Part shown: one piece after another, positions 29,007 to 36,188 of the stretch | Layout of the letters: each line of letters begins with the position of its first letter | Position numbering within the stretch: position 1 is the first letter of the stretch | NCBI RefSeq assembly: GCF_002250835.2 | Contig: NZ_NOJY02000006.1 | Span: forward strand, 1-64,000 | From: Romboutsia weinsteinii | Lineage (GTDB): Bacteria; Bacillota; Clostridia; Peptostreptococcales; Peptostreptococcaceae | Reading direction: 5' to 3' | DNA: 64,000 nucleotides | Made by a program: the position numbers and the translations under genes | The notes under the pieces: model-generated | What the model saw: only the letters and a program-made list of their open reading frames with translations | Database searches by the model: none | What the model was told of the DNA's origin: nothing

Positions 29007-30062
29007 AGGTGCTTGAGCATTTACTTGAGTTCCCATCGCTACTAATTGTAGACCATCTCCACTACCATTTGAAATAATCTGTCCTGCTAGTAATGTTTGA
29101 TTAGTGATTAAAGATTTTGTAATATCTACGTTTGTTATATCCCATTTGTTTCTTGCACCCAGACTTTGAGTTGGAACAAATCCATCGTTATTGTTAATAC
29201 CATTAGTACCAACTATATTTAAAAGTCCATTACTACTGCTTAGAGGGTCTGCTACGTTTATTATTCCTGAGAAAAATTTATTACCTGGGTTGTTAGGGGC
29301 TGTTCCTGGATTTGAGTTTGGGCTATATACTACGTTACCTATATTTGTTAATTGCGCAAAAGATGGACCAGCAGATACTATATCTTCTCCATTAAGAGGC
29401 TCTCCATTTGCACAAGCTAAAAATATACTACCTTTTAGACTTGCTTGTTCTGAGTCAGTTGTAAAACCTGTAAGACTTGTTTGTAGTGGTAAATCTGATG
29501 TTGATGTTGCTATACCTGAAGAGTAAAGTATCTTTTGAGGTAAGAAAGAATCATTTCTATAAATTACTGTAAGTGTCCATCCAGCTCTTGAATTACTTAG
29601 ACCTGCTTCTGGTAAACTTATTGGAACATTGGACACTGTGTATGTTCCTGATAGGGCATCTTGTACATATGCTGTTACATCTGCTGCTCTGTATCTATCT
29701 ATACTCCCTGATGCTCCAGCAAAGCTATCAGTATACTTAGGTGTAATTTGATAACTTCCTTTTGATGTTGTAAATGTCACTTGGCTATCTTGTAAACTTC
29801 TTAAGTCTGTTGCTCCTTGTACATTACTTTTTACAGTGGAATACCATATAAGCTCTGCATATTGTACATAACTATTTGCTAGTATATTTAAACTAGCACT
29901 ACTACCTGCCTGTTTATAATCTCTAGTAGTCGTCCCATCAGGCTTAATCATATCTGAAGTATTGTTTCCTACTGATGTTGTACTTCCACATACTACTAAA
30001 CTATTTCCAGTAGCGACTAATATCGACTTATCAACAGTCGAGAATCTCGACATTAATGACAC
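21981..30062 (-). CDS. Giant DUF11-repeat protein, predicted spore/cell-surface fibre component
   Basis: 2693-residue protein. It starts at GTG 30062, 7 bp behind AAAGGAGG; an in-frame ATG three codons later is the alternative. There is no signal peptide. Residues 1 to about 350 form a DUF3344-like beta domain (YVQYAELIWYST, DVTAYVQDAL, AGWTLTVIYRNDS). Then come 18 DUF11 (TIGR01451-type) units of about 130 residues. Each unit has a TKSVDKxYATVGDTLTYT start, an NTGN turn, SVxINGxxxPxYDPxxGF and a V-x-VTFxxxV strand. The last unit stops after VYQVQVIDLC, without the linker strand of the others. No LPXTG, transmembrane or SLH segment is present. It is next to SPOCS-domain genes; a structural role on the spore surface is inference. 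Confidence 0.85.
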   Translation of the reverse strand: MSLMSRFSTVDKSILVATGNSLVVCGSTTSVGNNTSDMIKPDGTTTRDYKQAGSSASLNILANSYVQYAELIWYSTVKSNVQGATDLRSLQDSQVTFTTSKGSYQITPKYTDSFAGASGSIDRYRAADVTAYVQDALSGTYTVSNVPISLPEAGLSNSRAGWTLTVIYRNDSFLPQKILYSSGIATSTSDLPLQTSLTGFTTDSEQASLKGSIFLACANGEPLNGEDIVSAGPSFAQLTNIGNVVYSPNSNPGTAPNNPGNKFFSGIINVADPLSSSNGLLNIVGTNGINNNDGFVPTQSLGARNKWDITNVDITKSLITNQTLLAGQIISNGSGDGLQLVAMGTQVNAQAPNITAELVMYDIDGDDEYNIEAGEFIVYAVKIKNDGSVPANNIILSAALDTSTTFVPGSVTINTIKQSNVNITNGINIDSIPPKGILNVLFTVRVNSVPTGGLLSQNVNYSYQFTSGSSTITNSGKTNSIQVIVQDGLLSINKSASKTSASVGDIVTYTIDIENIGTELATNMFFQDKIDLSCSFVNGSVVIDGVSYPNYDPTQGISLPNLEPNNNTEIILQSKVNSLPPSTKVTNDSCISFGYIFDQYGYIREKTIFSNVVSIQVQYVDIVGERCGNNNYPNVGDTVTYNLRLTNIGNMPANNIQVLEPPIPGATFISSSVKINGVTEEDLNPFNGFTLEDPINPLQSTNIEYKVLVNQINPSGIIENIAQVPYKYQISPGSGDIDSEEESNMVKTIANYVCMNISETVDKEYATVGDTLYYNVKISNNGNINATNTVFLSNLAPDTSFVPGTVTINGISYPAYNPTQGFTVDTICLGEEIEVTYQAKVNSVPIPNIVYNQSSLVYSYKPDPNGNILTGTINSNTVQTIINKADYKLTKTVDKSYAQVGDNLVYTTTIENTGTVDLSNIKFADYIGVYLKFYPGSIYINGENYPDYNPESQFTIDDLHPGDTATITFGVTIIGNPPVGYVPNMSEATLTYQQTPNSPIITKTVYSNEVNTYVPYAKLNLTKNVDKSYASVGETLTYSFTATNTGNTNVFNTFFSDTLQTELSFVTRSVYINGISKPSYDPQVGFDLGNIVVGQSVTVSFKAKVENLPNPNSIKNNAITSYSYNIDPNGQPITRTTTSNTVTTIINSYTATLTKQVDKMYATIGDTLNYTVTVNNTGTVSLTSVNFIDIIPNEAIFVDGSVVIDGVSKPDYNPNLGFLISNVLPGGNVVVMFKVRVASLPTPPQINNSSTINFKYQLSPTSSINSGTLTSNTVTTNIVSTSVTNTKSANKMYATVGDTITYTSVITNNGNIDITNTKFTDIIPMHTTFVVGSVKINQQSQVDYDPNIGFSLGTIYVGSSVTVTFDITVDSVPNKSQIANTSTINYDYNIDPNGYVKSETVASNTVITYINLGSMTVTKSANRTKVRLNNVITYNFVISNTGNTVLKNILFTDKVQSESSFNTGSVVVNGESKSSYNPNNGFSLSDIQIGQQTTVSFTVTVNSLPSENKLLNKADVDYSYYVDPNGSLTSKTTSSNTTTVFVYDTIMSANKMVDKATAKIGEILNFTIEIKNEGNVNANSVHFEDMLDPNIEFVQDSVYENGNQRTGYNPNDGFSLDDIDPNSTTTVTFKATVTTRPADNLIYNFASIDYQYTVDTDVINANIDTNTTKTYVAVGELTLTKSVDKAYATVGDNIHYSIRIKNTGSVAATNLNFKDIISASASFNTNSVVVDGLPQLDFNPIDGFTLSDLLPNEYHTVTFSIKVDSLPASGKIENSADTTFTYQLTPTDTPVDATATSNKVTTLILLGKLTVTKTVDKAYETVGNNLTYTIKIANEGNTNSTNVFVQDLIQIDARFVNGSVIVNGVSKPTYDPNIGFNLDDIPANDTATVSFVVTVQSIPPVDYTIYNHSLINYEFYVDPSNLPVQKQSISNTVATIINVGSLVATKSVSKSYATIGDVLTYTINVFNSGNVLAKNVNFRDVIPNGLIFVQNSVSINGISYQGYDPYESFTLGNIVSGDTVVVKFDVNVTSLQIPSLVSNTAQLTFAYKVNPSGDDIYAQANSNSVTTQINVGSLKLTKSVDLNYVTKGDVLTYKVIVNNDGNVDTKNVIFTDNLQSDLTFNQGSVKIDGTAYPDYNPINGFRLGDIASLGSVTVTFTATVVEQPIRNSVLNFAIASFSYKIDPNGSDYSHSAQSNTVSSFIIMPILVNIKTVDKTYSTLQDTLNYSILVKNAGNTTINQLFFSDVLSNGATFKASTVTIDGVSYSTYDPIVGFNLPNDLVAGNTSLIKFQAIINAIPSPPQVTNYAVSNGMYKINPQGVDYPISATSNTVTTNINVGNLSNTKSVDKMYAKVNDTVSYTSTITNIGNINATNIRFIDSLQNEVTYISGTVRINNVLYPALDPTLGFDLSDLAAGQTVTVAFDAKINSLPTPPYITNISQTQFSYKVDPSGSLATNTQFSNSVTTNVVLGKITTSKIVDKPIATIGDTLVYTVTLTNVGNVIDNDVYFQDIPSTGARFTSGSVKINGINQTSYDPTAGFSLGDIGIGEVVTVEFSASVVSVPSSNQITNQAVITFKYVVDPKQAPYSDTTYSNKVTTNIAYGNLSVTKEVNKQYATVGERLTYTITIINKGNINATNVVFLDPTPRNSVFVLGSVVVNGVAHTDYNPSAGFNLNTMTPGQIITVVYQVQVIDLC

Positions 30063-30279
30063 TTTTCTGCCTCCTTTATATTTAATTTTTGAAAATTTTG
30101 TTTGCAAATTTAATGTGATTAATTTATTCGACCACGTAATATAATATTAAAAGCAATACGCAAAGTTGCCTATTACCTAGGATTTCAAAAATATTTTCTG
30201 GATTTTTGTATTAAGTTATAGTAACTCAATTTTACTAATTTGAATATCTTATAATGATAATTCTTATAGGAGTGATGCT

Positions 30280-33200
30280 ATGCCATCTAATCTATTGAGC
30301 TTAAATATTGATAAGACTCAAAATATACAAATCGCGGTAGGTTCTACATCTACCTTTAATATAAGTATTAAAAATCTAAGCTCTAGCCAAAGGTTATATA
30401 ATTTAGGACTTAGTCTAACTTTGCCTGATGGAATGGTTATTTCTTCATCAACCATACCTCAGACATCAAGTGTCACAAATAATGATAATAGTATTACTTA
30501 CTCTTGGGTCAATCTAAAAGATATTGCACCTTTGGAGGTAAGTTATACTTTTAGTATTACTGTAAAATGTAATACTAAGTTTAAAAATGGTACTACAGTG
30601 CCTTTTGGGTATACTTTTTCTGGAATAAATGTAGGTTGCCAGGCAGATACAATGCCTAGAGGTAGCTATGATGTAGGCAATGAAGTAATTACACAACAAG
30701 TAGCTATGACTTTTTTAACTGTTATGTTTTACAGCACTATATCTACATCAGGTAAGGTATTAAAAGGTGCTGGATATTCCCCTACTTTAAATGATTATAC
30801 TCAGGTTAATACTACAACCTGTAAATTTTATAATAACTCAGTATCATCATCTTTAGTCAGTATAACTATACTGCTTGAAGATGGAATAAGATATATTGGA
30901 AATATTGTTACTTCAGGTACTGATGCCACTCAGTTTAATTCTCCTACTATCAATACAGTAATTATTAATAATAAGACTTATACTCAAATTTATTATAGTA
31001 ATATAAATCTTTCTATTGGAAGTAGCACTACAGTTACTTTTAATTACGCTGTTTGGAATCAATACAATAATAATCAAGGCAAGTTTATAAATCATGGTAC
31101 TGTGCTAAACATGTTTATTAATATGAGCTCTGCCAATCCTCTTATAGTATCAAGCTATGATAGTAGTGTAAGCTTTTCTGCTATGGATTTGATAATTACT
31201 ACTTCTACAAGTAAGTCTGTTGTAGATGTTCAAAGTACTTCAAGCTATACTTTTGTTTATAGAGTTGGTCAGTACTATAATATACAGGCTATAATAGTTC
31301 ACTATTTATTGCCTGATGGAGTGTTTTACTTATCTAGTTCTTATACTCCTACATCTGCTGTTGATAGCTCTACTTTGCAAGGTTATTATTTAACTTATAA
31401 CTTTCCTACAGCTACTCAAAACTCTACAAGAAGTGTAACTATTAATGTTAAAATTGATAGTTATTACAGATATAGAAAAGATAGCCAAGCTTCAAATTTA
31501 CCAGTAGTTGCTTCAGATCCATTTACAGCTAATACTGATATTTTAGGAACTCTTATGGGAGTCCTTACTCAAGTTAGAGATAGCTCTGATGCTTCCTCTA
31601 GTATCAATGTAGGTAGCATTACGAAGCAATTTATAAAAGCATATTATAATGATGGTACTCCTAAAACTATAACTCCTCTTGCTCCAGGAGATCTCGCTGA
31701 GTACACATTAACTTATAATTCATCCACTTTAAAAGCTATTCAAAAACAAGTTTATATAGATGATTTTTTCCCATTATCTGCTGATCCTATAGATAACTTA
31801 ACTTATATATATACTGGCTATAAACCTATATCACCACCTAGTTTGATAAGCCCACATGGAGTTGATTTTTACTATGGAGATATACCAGGTTTGTCTTTAT
31901 CAACTATTAACTTTAAAGTTCCTATAAAATTGCTTGGTTCTTCTTCGCAAAATGCAAATCTTATGAAGTTAAAAGGGGTAAATACTTATGGGAATGCTTA
32001 TAGTAACAGAGCACAAGTAACCATAAACATAGGCACACCTAACCTTCAGTTAACTAAATCGGTAACTGGAACAAACAAAAATGCTATACAAGCTCAGGAA
32101 ATTTATACCTATACAGTCACAATAAGTAATACTAATACTTTAGGATCTGAGACTGATGCCTTTGATTTTGCTGTAAGTGATAGTTTATCTACTTGGTTTA
32201 CTGTTGATCAAAGTAGCATAAAAATAACTGGAAGTGGTAGTTTTAATACTCCTCAAGTTCAAGATAATAATATAGTTTTTTATATAAATAAATTAGCTCC
32301 AGGTCAATCACTCACTTTGACATATAAAGTATCTATAAGTCCTGTAATAGCGCCAGGAGTAATCATAACAACTACAGCTACTAATACAAATCCTTACTCT
32401 CAAGTATACAGCGAAGGATCTAGTAATTTTCAGTATACAAACCTTAATAAGTCAGCTTCAGTGACAATATCATCAGCATCAATAGTTCTTACAAAAACTA
32501 ATGCTTCTAGTATTCTTAAAGTAGGCTCGTTAATTTTGTATTCAATTACTGCTACGATTCCCCAAGGTACAATAGCTTATGGTCTATATATTAGAGATAC
32601 TTTACCAAGTGGAGGTCAAAGTTATGTAGGTCCTTCTTATAGAAATGGAAGTCTTGTAACTCCTACAGTATCCTCAAACGTAATTACTTTTCCTCCTGAT
32701 GGAACTATTGATGCTAGAATTTCAGCAAAAACTATTACTTATTCTATGACTTGTAAAATAAGTAATATAAATAAGAGCGTAAATGCCATAGTATCAAGCC
32801 AAACAAACACTGCCCAATGTCTATATCAACAGACTCCAGGAGGTAGTGTTAATACTATTTCTAAGACATTGGTTGTAAGTATAAATCATCCTAACTTGTT
32901 ATTAAGTTTAAGTGCAACAGACAAAACAACCTCTACTATATATAATCAAACTGCAATTATAAATACTAATTCTACAATGCAATTTAGACTTACTTTCCAA
33001 AATAATAGTGCTATAAAATTAGTAAATGGAACTATAGAAATACCTATTGATAATAATTTTATATTTACATCAATAGATACAACAGTACTTTGTAGTGCAA
33101 CTTACAATAGTACTTCTAAAAAAATAATCATAAGTGTGCCGGAGTTGAATAATTCAATATCTGGTTATGTAACCTTCACTTTAAAACCTAATTCTAATTT

Positions 33201-33711
33201 AAGAGCAGGTACATCAATAAATACACAGGCTACTGCTGTTTCATATTACAATAATATTAACCCTAGCAAAGTATACAGTGGAGAAAAAAGTAATATATTA
33301 ACTTGTACACTACCTCCAGGAGTATCTCTTACACCAAATCCACTTTACCAGATAAATGACTCAACAGCATTTATTGTGACTCCACCAGGAAATACAGCAA
33401 TAATTCTTAATTATTTTAAAAATACTGGTGGGGGATATGATGACTTTACTTTGACTATACAAAAGGTAGCACTACCTTATACCTTATATATTAATGATAT
33501 TAAAATAGCTGATGTAGCTTCTAATACACTGTATCAAGCTAATTTATCATCAATGACTAATTTAGCTCCTAATACTAGTAAGGTAATAAAAATAACTGCT
33601 ATTATTCCTTATGGTCAATCTCTTGGCGCTAGATATGATTTTATAGTTACAGTTAAATCAAGAACTAGCCCATATCCTGAAAGGACAGTGCTAAATATTG
33701 ACCCAAGTTAG
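30280..33711 (+). CDS. 1143-residue DUF11-like multi-domain surface protein
   Basis: Long Ser/Thr/Asn-rich protein of about eight beta-sandwich units. Several resemble DUF11 (PNLQLTKSVTGTNKNAIQAQEIYTYTVTISN; ASIVLTKTNASSILKVGSLILYSITATI). Others are more diverged. The N-terminus begins directly with a beta domain (MPSNLLSLNIDKTQNIQIAVGSTSTFNISIKN), with no signal peptide, and there is no C-terminal anchor. Start ATG 30280 behind TATAGGAGTGATG. It is divergent from the giant DUF11 gene, with a 217-bp shared intergenic region. It ends at a strong bidirectional terminator. Likely a partner component of the same surface structure; function is not known. Confidence 0.8.
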   Translation: MPSNLLSLNIDKTQNIQIAVGSTSTFNISIKNLSSSQRLYNLGLSLTLPDGMVISSSTIPQTSSVTNNDNSITYSWVNLKDIAPLEVSYTFSITVKCNTKFKNGTTVPFGYTFSGINVGCQADTMPRGSYDVGNEVITQQVAMTFLTVMFYSTISTSGKVLKGAGYSPTLNDYTQVNTTTCKFYNNSVSSSLVSITILLEDGIRYIGNIVTSGTDATQFNSPTINTVIINNKTYTQIYYSNINLSIGSSTTVTFNYAVWNQYNNNQGKFINHGTVLNMFINMSSANPLIVSSYDSSVSFSAMDLIITTSTSKSVVDVQSTSSYTFVYRVGQYYNIQAIIVHYLLPDGVFYLSSSYTPTSAVDSSTLQGYYLTYNFPTATQNSTRSVTINVKIDSYYRYRKDSQASNLPVVASDPFTANTDILGTLMGVLTQVRDSSDASSSINVGSITKQFIKAYYNDGTPKTITPLAPGDLAEYTLTYNSSTLKAIQKQVYIDDFFPLSADPIDNLTYIYTGYKPISPPSLISPHGVDFYYGDIPGLSLSTINFKVPIKLLGSSSQNANLMKLKGVNTYGNAYSNRAQVTINIGTPNLQLTKSVTGTNKNAIQAQEIYTYTVTISNTNTLGSETDAFDFAVSDSLSTWFTVDQSSIKITGSGSFNTPQVQDNNIVFYINKLAPGQSLTLTYKVSISPVIAPGVIITTTATNTNPYSQVYSEGSSNFQYTNLNKSASVTISSASIVLTKTNASSILKVGSLILYSITATIPQGTIAYGLYIRDTLPSGGQSYVGPSYRNGSLVTPTVSSNVITFPPDGTIDARISAKTITYSMTCKISNINKSVNAIVSSQTNTAQCLYQQTPGGSVNTISKTLVVSINHPNLLLSLSATDKTTSTIYNQTAIINTNSTMQFRLTFQNNSAIKLVNGTIEIPIDNNFIFTSIDTTVLCSATYNSTSKKIIISVPELNNSISGYVTFTLKPNSNLRAGTSINTQATAVSYYNNINPSKVYSGEKSNILTCTLPPGVSLTPNPLYQINDSTAFIVTPPGNTAIILNYFKNTGGGYDDFTLTIQKVALPYTLYINDIKIADVASNTLYQANLSSMTNLAPNTSKVIKITAIIPYGQSLGARYDFIVTVKSRTSPYPERTVLNIDPS

Positions 33712-33729
33712 ATAATATTTTTTAAATAT

Positions 33730-33766
33730 AAAAACCATCGATTATAATTTATAGTCGATGGTTTTT
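33730..33766. terminator. Bidirectional terminator between convergent DUF11-family genes
   Basis: Perfect 12-bp stem AAAAACCATCGA / TCGATGGTTTTT with a 13-nt loop. It ends the 1143-residue gene on plus, and its 3' arm overlaps the stop codon of the minus-strand DUF11-SPOCS gene. Confidence 0.85.
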
Positions 33767-34682
33767 AATAATATAGCAATAGATTAGTGCTAGTTATTAT
33801 TGAGTTTTTGTTTAATATGTTGACCGATGCATTGTGTATTTTAACTGTTATTTTATTTTTATCTGATAAAGTTATTCCAACAGGTACTAGCATATAAGTT
33901 GAGAAACCATAGATACGTCTTGTGTTTTTAATTACATCAGTCTTATTTTTTTTAGATTTACTATTTTGACTTGTCTTATAAGAAATATTATATTCTAAAG
34001 TCCCAATTGCTATTAAAGTGCATACCTTAGATTTGTAGCTTTTATATACACTGCTTGTTGGTGTATTTACAGTCTTTAACTTTAATATTTTTACATGTAC
34101 TTCAAAGTCTTCTATTGATGAAATATCATTTGTGACTTCTATATTATTGTCTACTGTAAATTGCTTAAATACTTTATTTCTTACTTCAGTGCTTACATTG
34201 TTACTTGATACAGGCATTTTTATAGGTTTTTCTTCTATATTATAAGTATAATCATGGTCAATAATTGAATAGTTATTTATAGTTCTATTAAAACAATTTG
34301 GTAAAATTCTAACTCTAAATTCTATATTTATCCTGCAACCTGGTGCTATATTTCCTATATAAAATCCCTTATCTGGTCTTAGACCTCTCTTCTTTTGCCC
34401 ATCAATTTCTACTGAATTTACTATAAACATTGTGTTATCTGCAATATCATCTCTAAAATGCACATTTGTTACTATAAAATTACTTATATTTGATATTACT
34501 ATGGTGTAGGTTAATATATCAAAGGAATAAGTGTTCATTTTGTCTACGAACTTATCTACCTTTAATATGTTTTTTACAATATCAGTCGATACCACGTTGC
34601 TAAAGGTTGTCTTCATTACTATAGGGCTTTTAGGTGATAATCTGTACTGAAAATCAACCCTGCATTCATTGGTAACCCTCAC
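33765..34682 (-). CDS. DUF11 unit fused to a SPOCS-like domain
   Basis: 305-residue protein starting at GTG 34682 behind AAAGGTGAT. Residues 1-38 match the linker strand of a DUF11 repeat (VDFQYRLSPKSPIVMKTTFSNVVSTDI). Residues 39-160 are one complete DUF11 unit (KVDKFVDKMNTYSFDILTYTIVISN). The C-terminal part (about 165-305) resembles the DUF3794/SPOCS domain found in SipL and SafA/CotX-type spore-assembly proteins (IAIGTLEYNISYKT... IYGFSTYMLVPVG). No signal peptide. It follows the SPOCS gene by 38 bp as an operon. It may connect the DUF11 array to the spore surface; that is inference. Confidence 0.68.
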   Translation of the reverse strand: MRVTNECRVDFQYRLSPKSPIVMKTTFSNVVSTDIVKNILKVDKFVDKMNTYSFDILTYTIVISNISNFIVTNVHFRDDIADNTMFIVNSVEIDGQKKRGLRPDKGFYIGNIAPGCRINIEFRVRILPNCFNRTINNYSIIDHDYTYNIEEKPIKMPVSSNNVSTEVRNKVFKQFTVDNNIEVTNDISSIEDFEVHVKILKLKTVNTPTSSVYKSYKSKVCTLIAIGTLEYNISYKTSQNSKSKKNKTDVIKNTRRIYGFSTYMLVPVGITLSDKNKITVKIHNASVNILNKNSIITSTNLLLYY

Positions 34683-34720
34683 TGTATCACCTTTTTCTAT
34701 TTATAGATTTTATATCTTTA

Positions 34721-35227
34721 TTAATGCTCATCTAAGTATTGAACTATCATCGTTACGCTTACAAGTACTAAATTTGAAGTAAGCTTAACCACTGTCGTAT
34801 CTTCTATTAAATATCTTAAATTAATATTATTACAGTCATATATATCCTGTGGAATAACTATAAATGTGCTAAATGGTATATCAACATCAACTACATCTCT
34901 TTTCTTTGGATCCTTACTTTTTTTATTCTTTGTATTGTAGCTTAATATTAAGCTAGCATTTAAACTACCTACTAATAATAGATTTCTTCCACTTAAGCAC
35001 TGACCTTCTAGTGAAGTTCCCTCTATTGTTTCTGTCATTGTTGCATCTATTATTTTAGTTGAATGCATTTGAATCTTAGGAATGGTATTTTCTATATTGC
35101 TTATATTCATGTTTTTGTTATTAAGTTGTATATTTTGATATACATTAAATTGGCTAAAGTATTGTAGTGGACTTAGTTCTTCAAGACAGGATGTATTACA
35201 AATCATTTTCTTTAAGCTAACTTTCAT
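34721..35227 (-). CDS. SPOCS (DUF3794) domain protein
   Basis: 168-residue protein. Residues about 50-160 match the SPOCS domain: IIDATMTETIEGTSLEGQCLSG followed by LLLVGSLNASLILSY, VDVDIPFSTFIVIP and a C-terminal VTMIVQYL strand. In characterised proteins SPOCS domains recruit coat or exosporium components to the spore. The N-terminal ~45 residues (NTSCLEELSPLQYFSQFNVYQNI) are family-unspecific and Cys-containing. ATG 35227 behind TTGAGGGGGA. First gene of a two-gene operon with the DUF11-SPOCS fusion. Which spore layer it serves cannot be told. Confidence 0.72.
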   Translation of the reverse strand: MKVSLKKMICNTSCLEELSPLQYFSQFNVYQNIQLNNKNMNISNIENTIPKIQMHSTKIIDATMTETIEGTSLEGQCLSGRNLLLVGSLNASLILSYNTKNKKSKDPKKRDVVDVDIPFSTFIVIPQDIYDCNNINLRYLIEDTTVVKLTSNLVLVSVTMIVQYLDEH

Positions 35228-35513
35228 ATATGTTCCCCCTCAAAGTACATACAGTAACTAGGTTAAAATGTACAGTACTACTCTTTATAAATCTAATATA
35301 TAATATGTAAAAATTTTATTGAAAATAACTACTTTTATATAAGATTTCGTTTATATAAAAAATTGTGTCTTATTTATAATGTAAATAATCTTAGTATATT
35401 CATAGAGTAGAGAATCTTTACTCCTTAATAAATCAATGTGGGAACGAAACGTTCCTCCTATGCCACCAAGGTCAGTAACTTTATATAAACTATATAATAA
35501 TATATCTAAATAA
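35228..35513 (-). other. Leader region of the SPOCS operon with a compact structured segment
   Basis: No open frame of note. After the ABC-operon terminator and before the SPOCS gene lies a less AT-rich segment (about 35405-35480). It holds a perfect GGAACG-AAA-CGTTCC hairpin (35441-35455), nested inside GTG / CAC (35438-35440 / 35464-35466), and a GAGTA / TACTC hairpin at 35405-35423. I could not match it to a riboswitch, T-box, tRNA or 5S rRNA. Nearer the gene the DNA is AT-rich and holds CATATTAT, a possible sporulation-type -10, which I cannot support with a -35. Confidence 0.4.
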
Positions 35514-35520
35514 TAAAAAT

Positions 35521-35562
35521 CCCGTCATTGTGATTAGTTTATAAATCTATCACAATGACGGG
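35521..35562 (-). terminator. Terminator after the ABC-2 exporter operon
   Basis: Perfect 14-bp stem CCCGTCATTGTGAT / ATCACAATGACGGG with a 14-nt loop, then ATTTTTATT on the minus strand, 9 bp past the last permease stop. Confidence 0.9.
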
Positions 35563-35570
35563 ATATGAGT

Positions 35571-36188
35571 TTATTTTTTACTTCTATAAAAAATTCCTGT
35601 TGATATCATTAATATCCCTGCAATTAATAAATACTTCTTATCCAAAATATTTCCTTGCATCATTGAAAACAAATAAAACTTTCCTAAATATTTTTTCCCT
35701 GAACCATAGCATAAAATATAGTATAACATAGGAACCATATATCCTACTGCTATATTGTCTATTATAGAATATACTAAAATACCTAAGCCTCCTAGAAAAA
35801 TACAAGTTGATATAGTTCCATATAAGTATTGTAAAAAATCAAAGGTACAATTTCCAATTTTAAGATACACTAAAAATCCCAGCATTATAATTACTAAAAA
35901 AATTACCGCTTGTGTTATTCTTATTAAATAATTTATAGCTATGGATTCCCTTTTAGATTTTATCAAATCTCTTATATCCTTATCTTGCTCTGGCATGAAT
36001 AGTGGAACTAGTAATATCATTCCGAATAATGATATATACATATCTAATATTTTAGCTGTGTTTAAACTATCTAAATTTTTTAATCCCATAATTAGCGGAG
36101 ATATTAAACATAAACCAATTACAACAATTATATGGGGAAATAAGTTAAACTTTAAGTTCACTTTAGCTATTTTTAAGTATCTTTCCAT
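35571..36188 (-). CDS. ABC-2 type exporter small membrane subunit
   Basis: 205-residue membrane protein with about six hydrophobic segments (about 17-35, 45-62, 95-115, 120-140, 145-163, 183-200). No known motif. Its start overlaps the end of the larger permease gene by 26 bp, so it is likely the second permease of this exporter. It is the last gene of the exporter cluster. Substrate unknown. Confidence 0.7.
   Translation of the reverse strand: MERYLKIAKVNLKFNLFPHIIVVIGLCLISPLIMGLKNLDSLNTAKILDMYISLFGMILLVPLFMPEQDKDIRDLIKSKRESIAINYLIRITQAVIFLVIIMLGFLVYLKIGNCTFDFLQYLYGTISTCIFLGGLGILVYSIIDNIAVGYMVPMLYYILCYGSGKKYLGKFYLFSMMQGNILDKKYLLIAGILMISTGIFYRSKK

Noticed and set aside
29191-29526. Open frame of 111 codons on plus inside the giant gene (and similar frames elsewhere in it)
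   Set aside because: Antisense shadow of the DUF11 protein; no ribosome site and low-complexity translation.
30063-30107. Upstream ATG (30107) for the giant DUF11 protein
   Set aside because: The 15 extra residues include the translated AAAGGAGG ribosome site; the GTG at 30062 has ideal spacing.
35290-35340. Sigma-E or sigma-K promoter before the SPOCS gene (CATATTAT as -10)
   Set aside because: No acceptable -35 at 15-17 bp; in DNA this AT-rich the -10 match alone is not evidence.
35405-35480. 5S rRNA fragment, tRNA, T-box or known riboswitch in the SPOCS leader
   Set aside because: I checked by eye for the conserved cores of these (for example the T-box AGGGTGGNACCGCG-type block and the fluoride, c-di-GMP and SAM cores) and found none.
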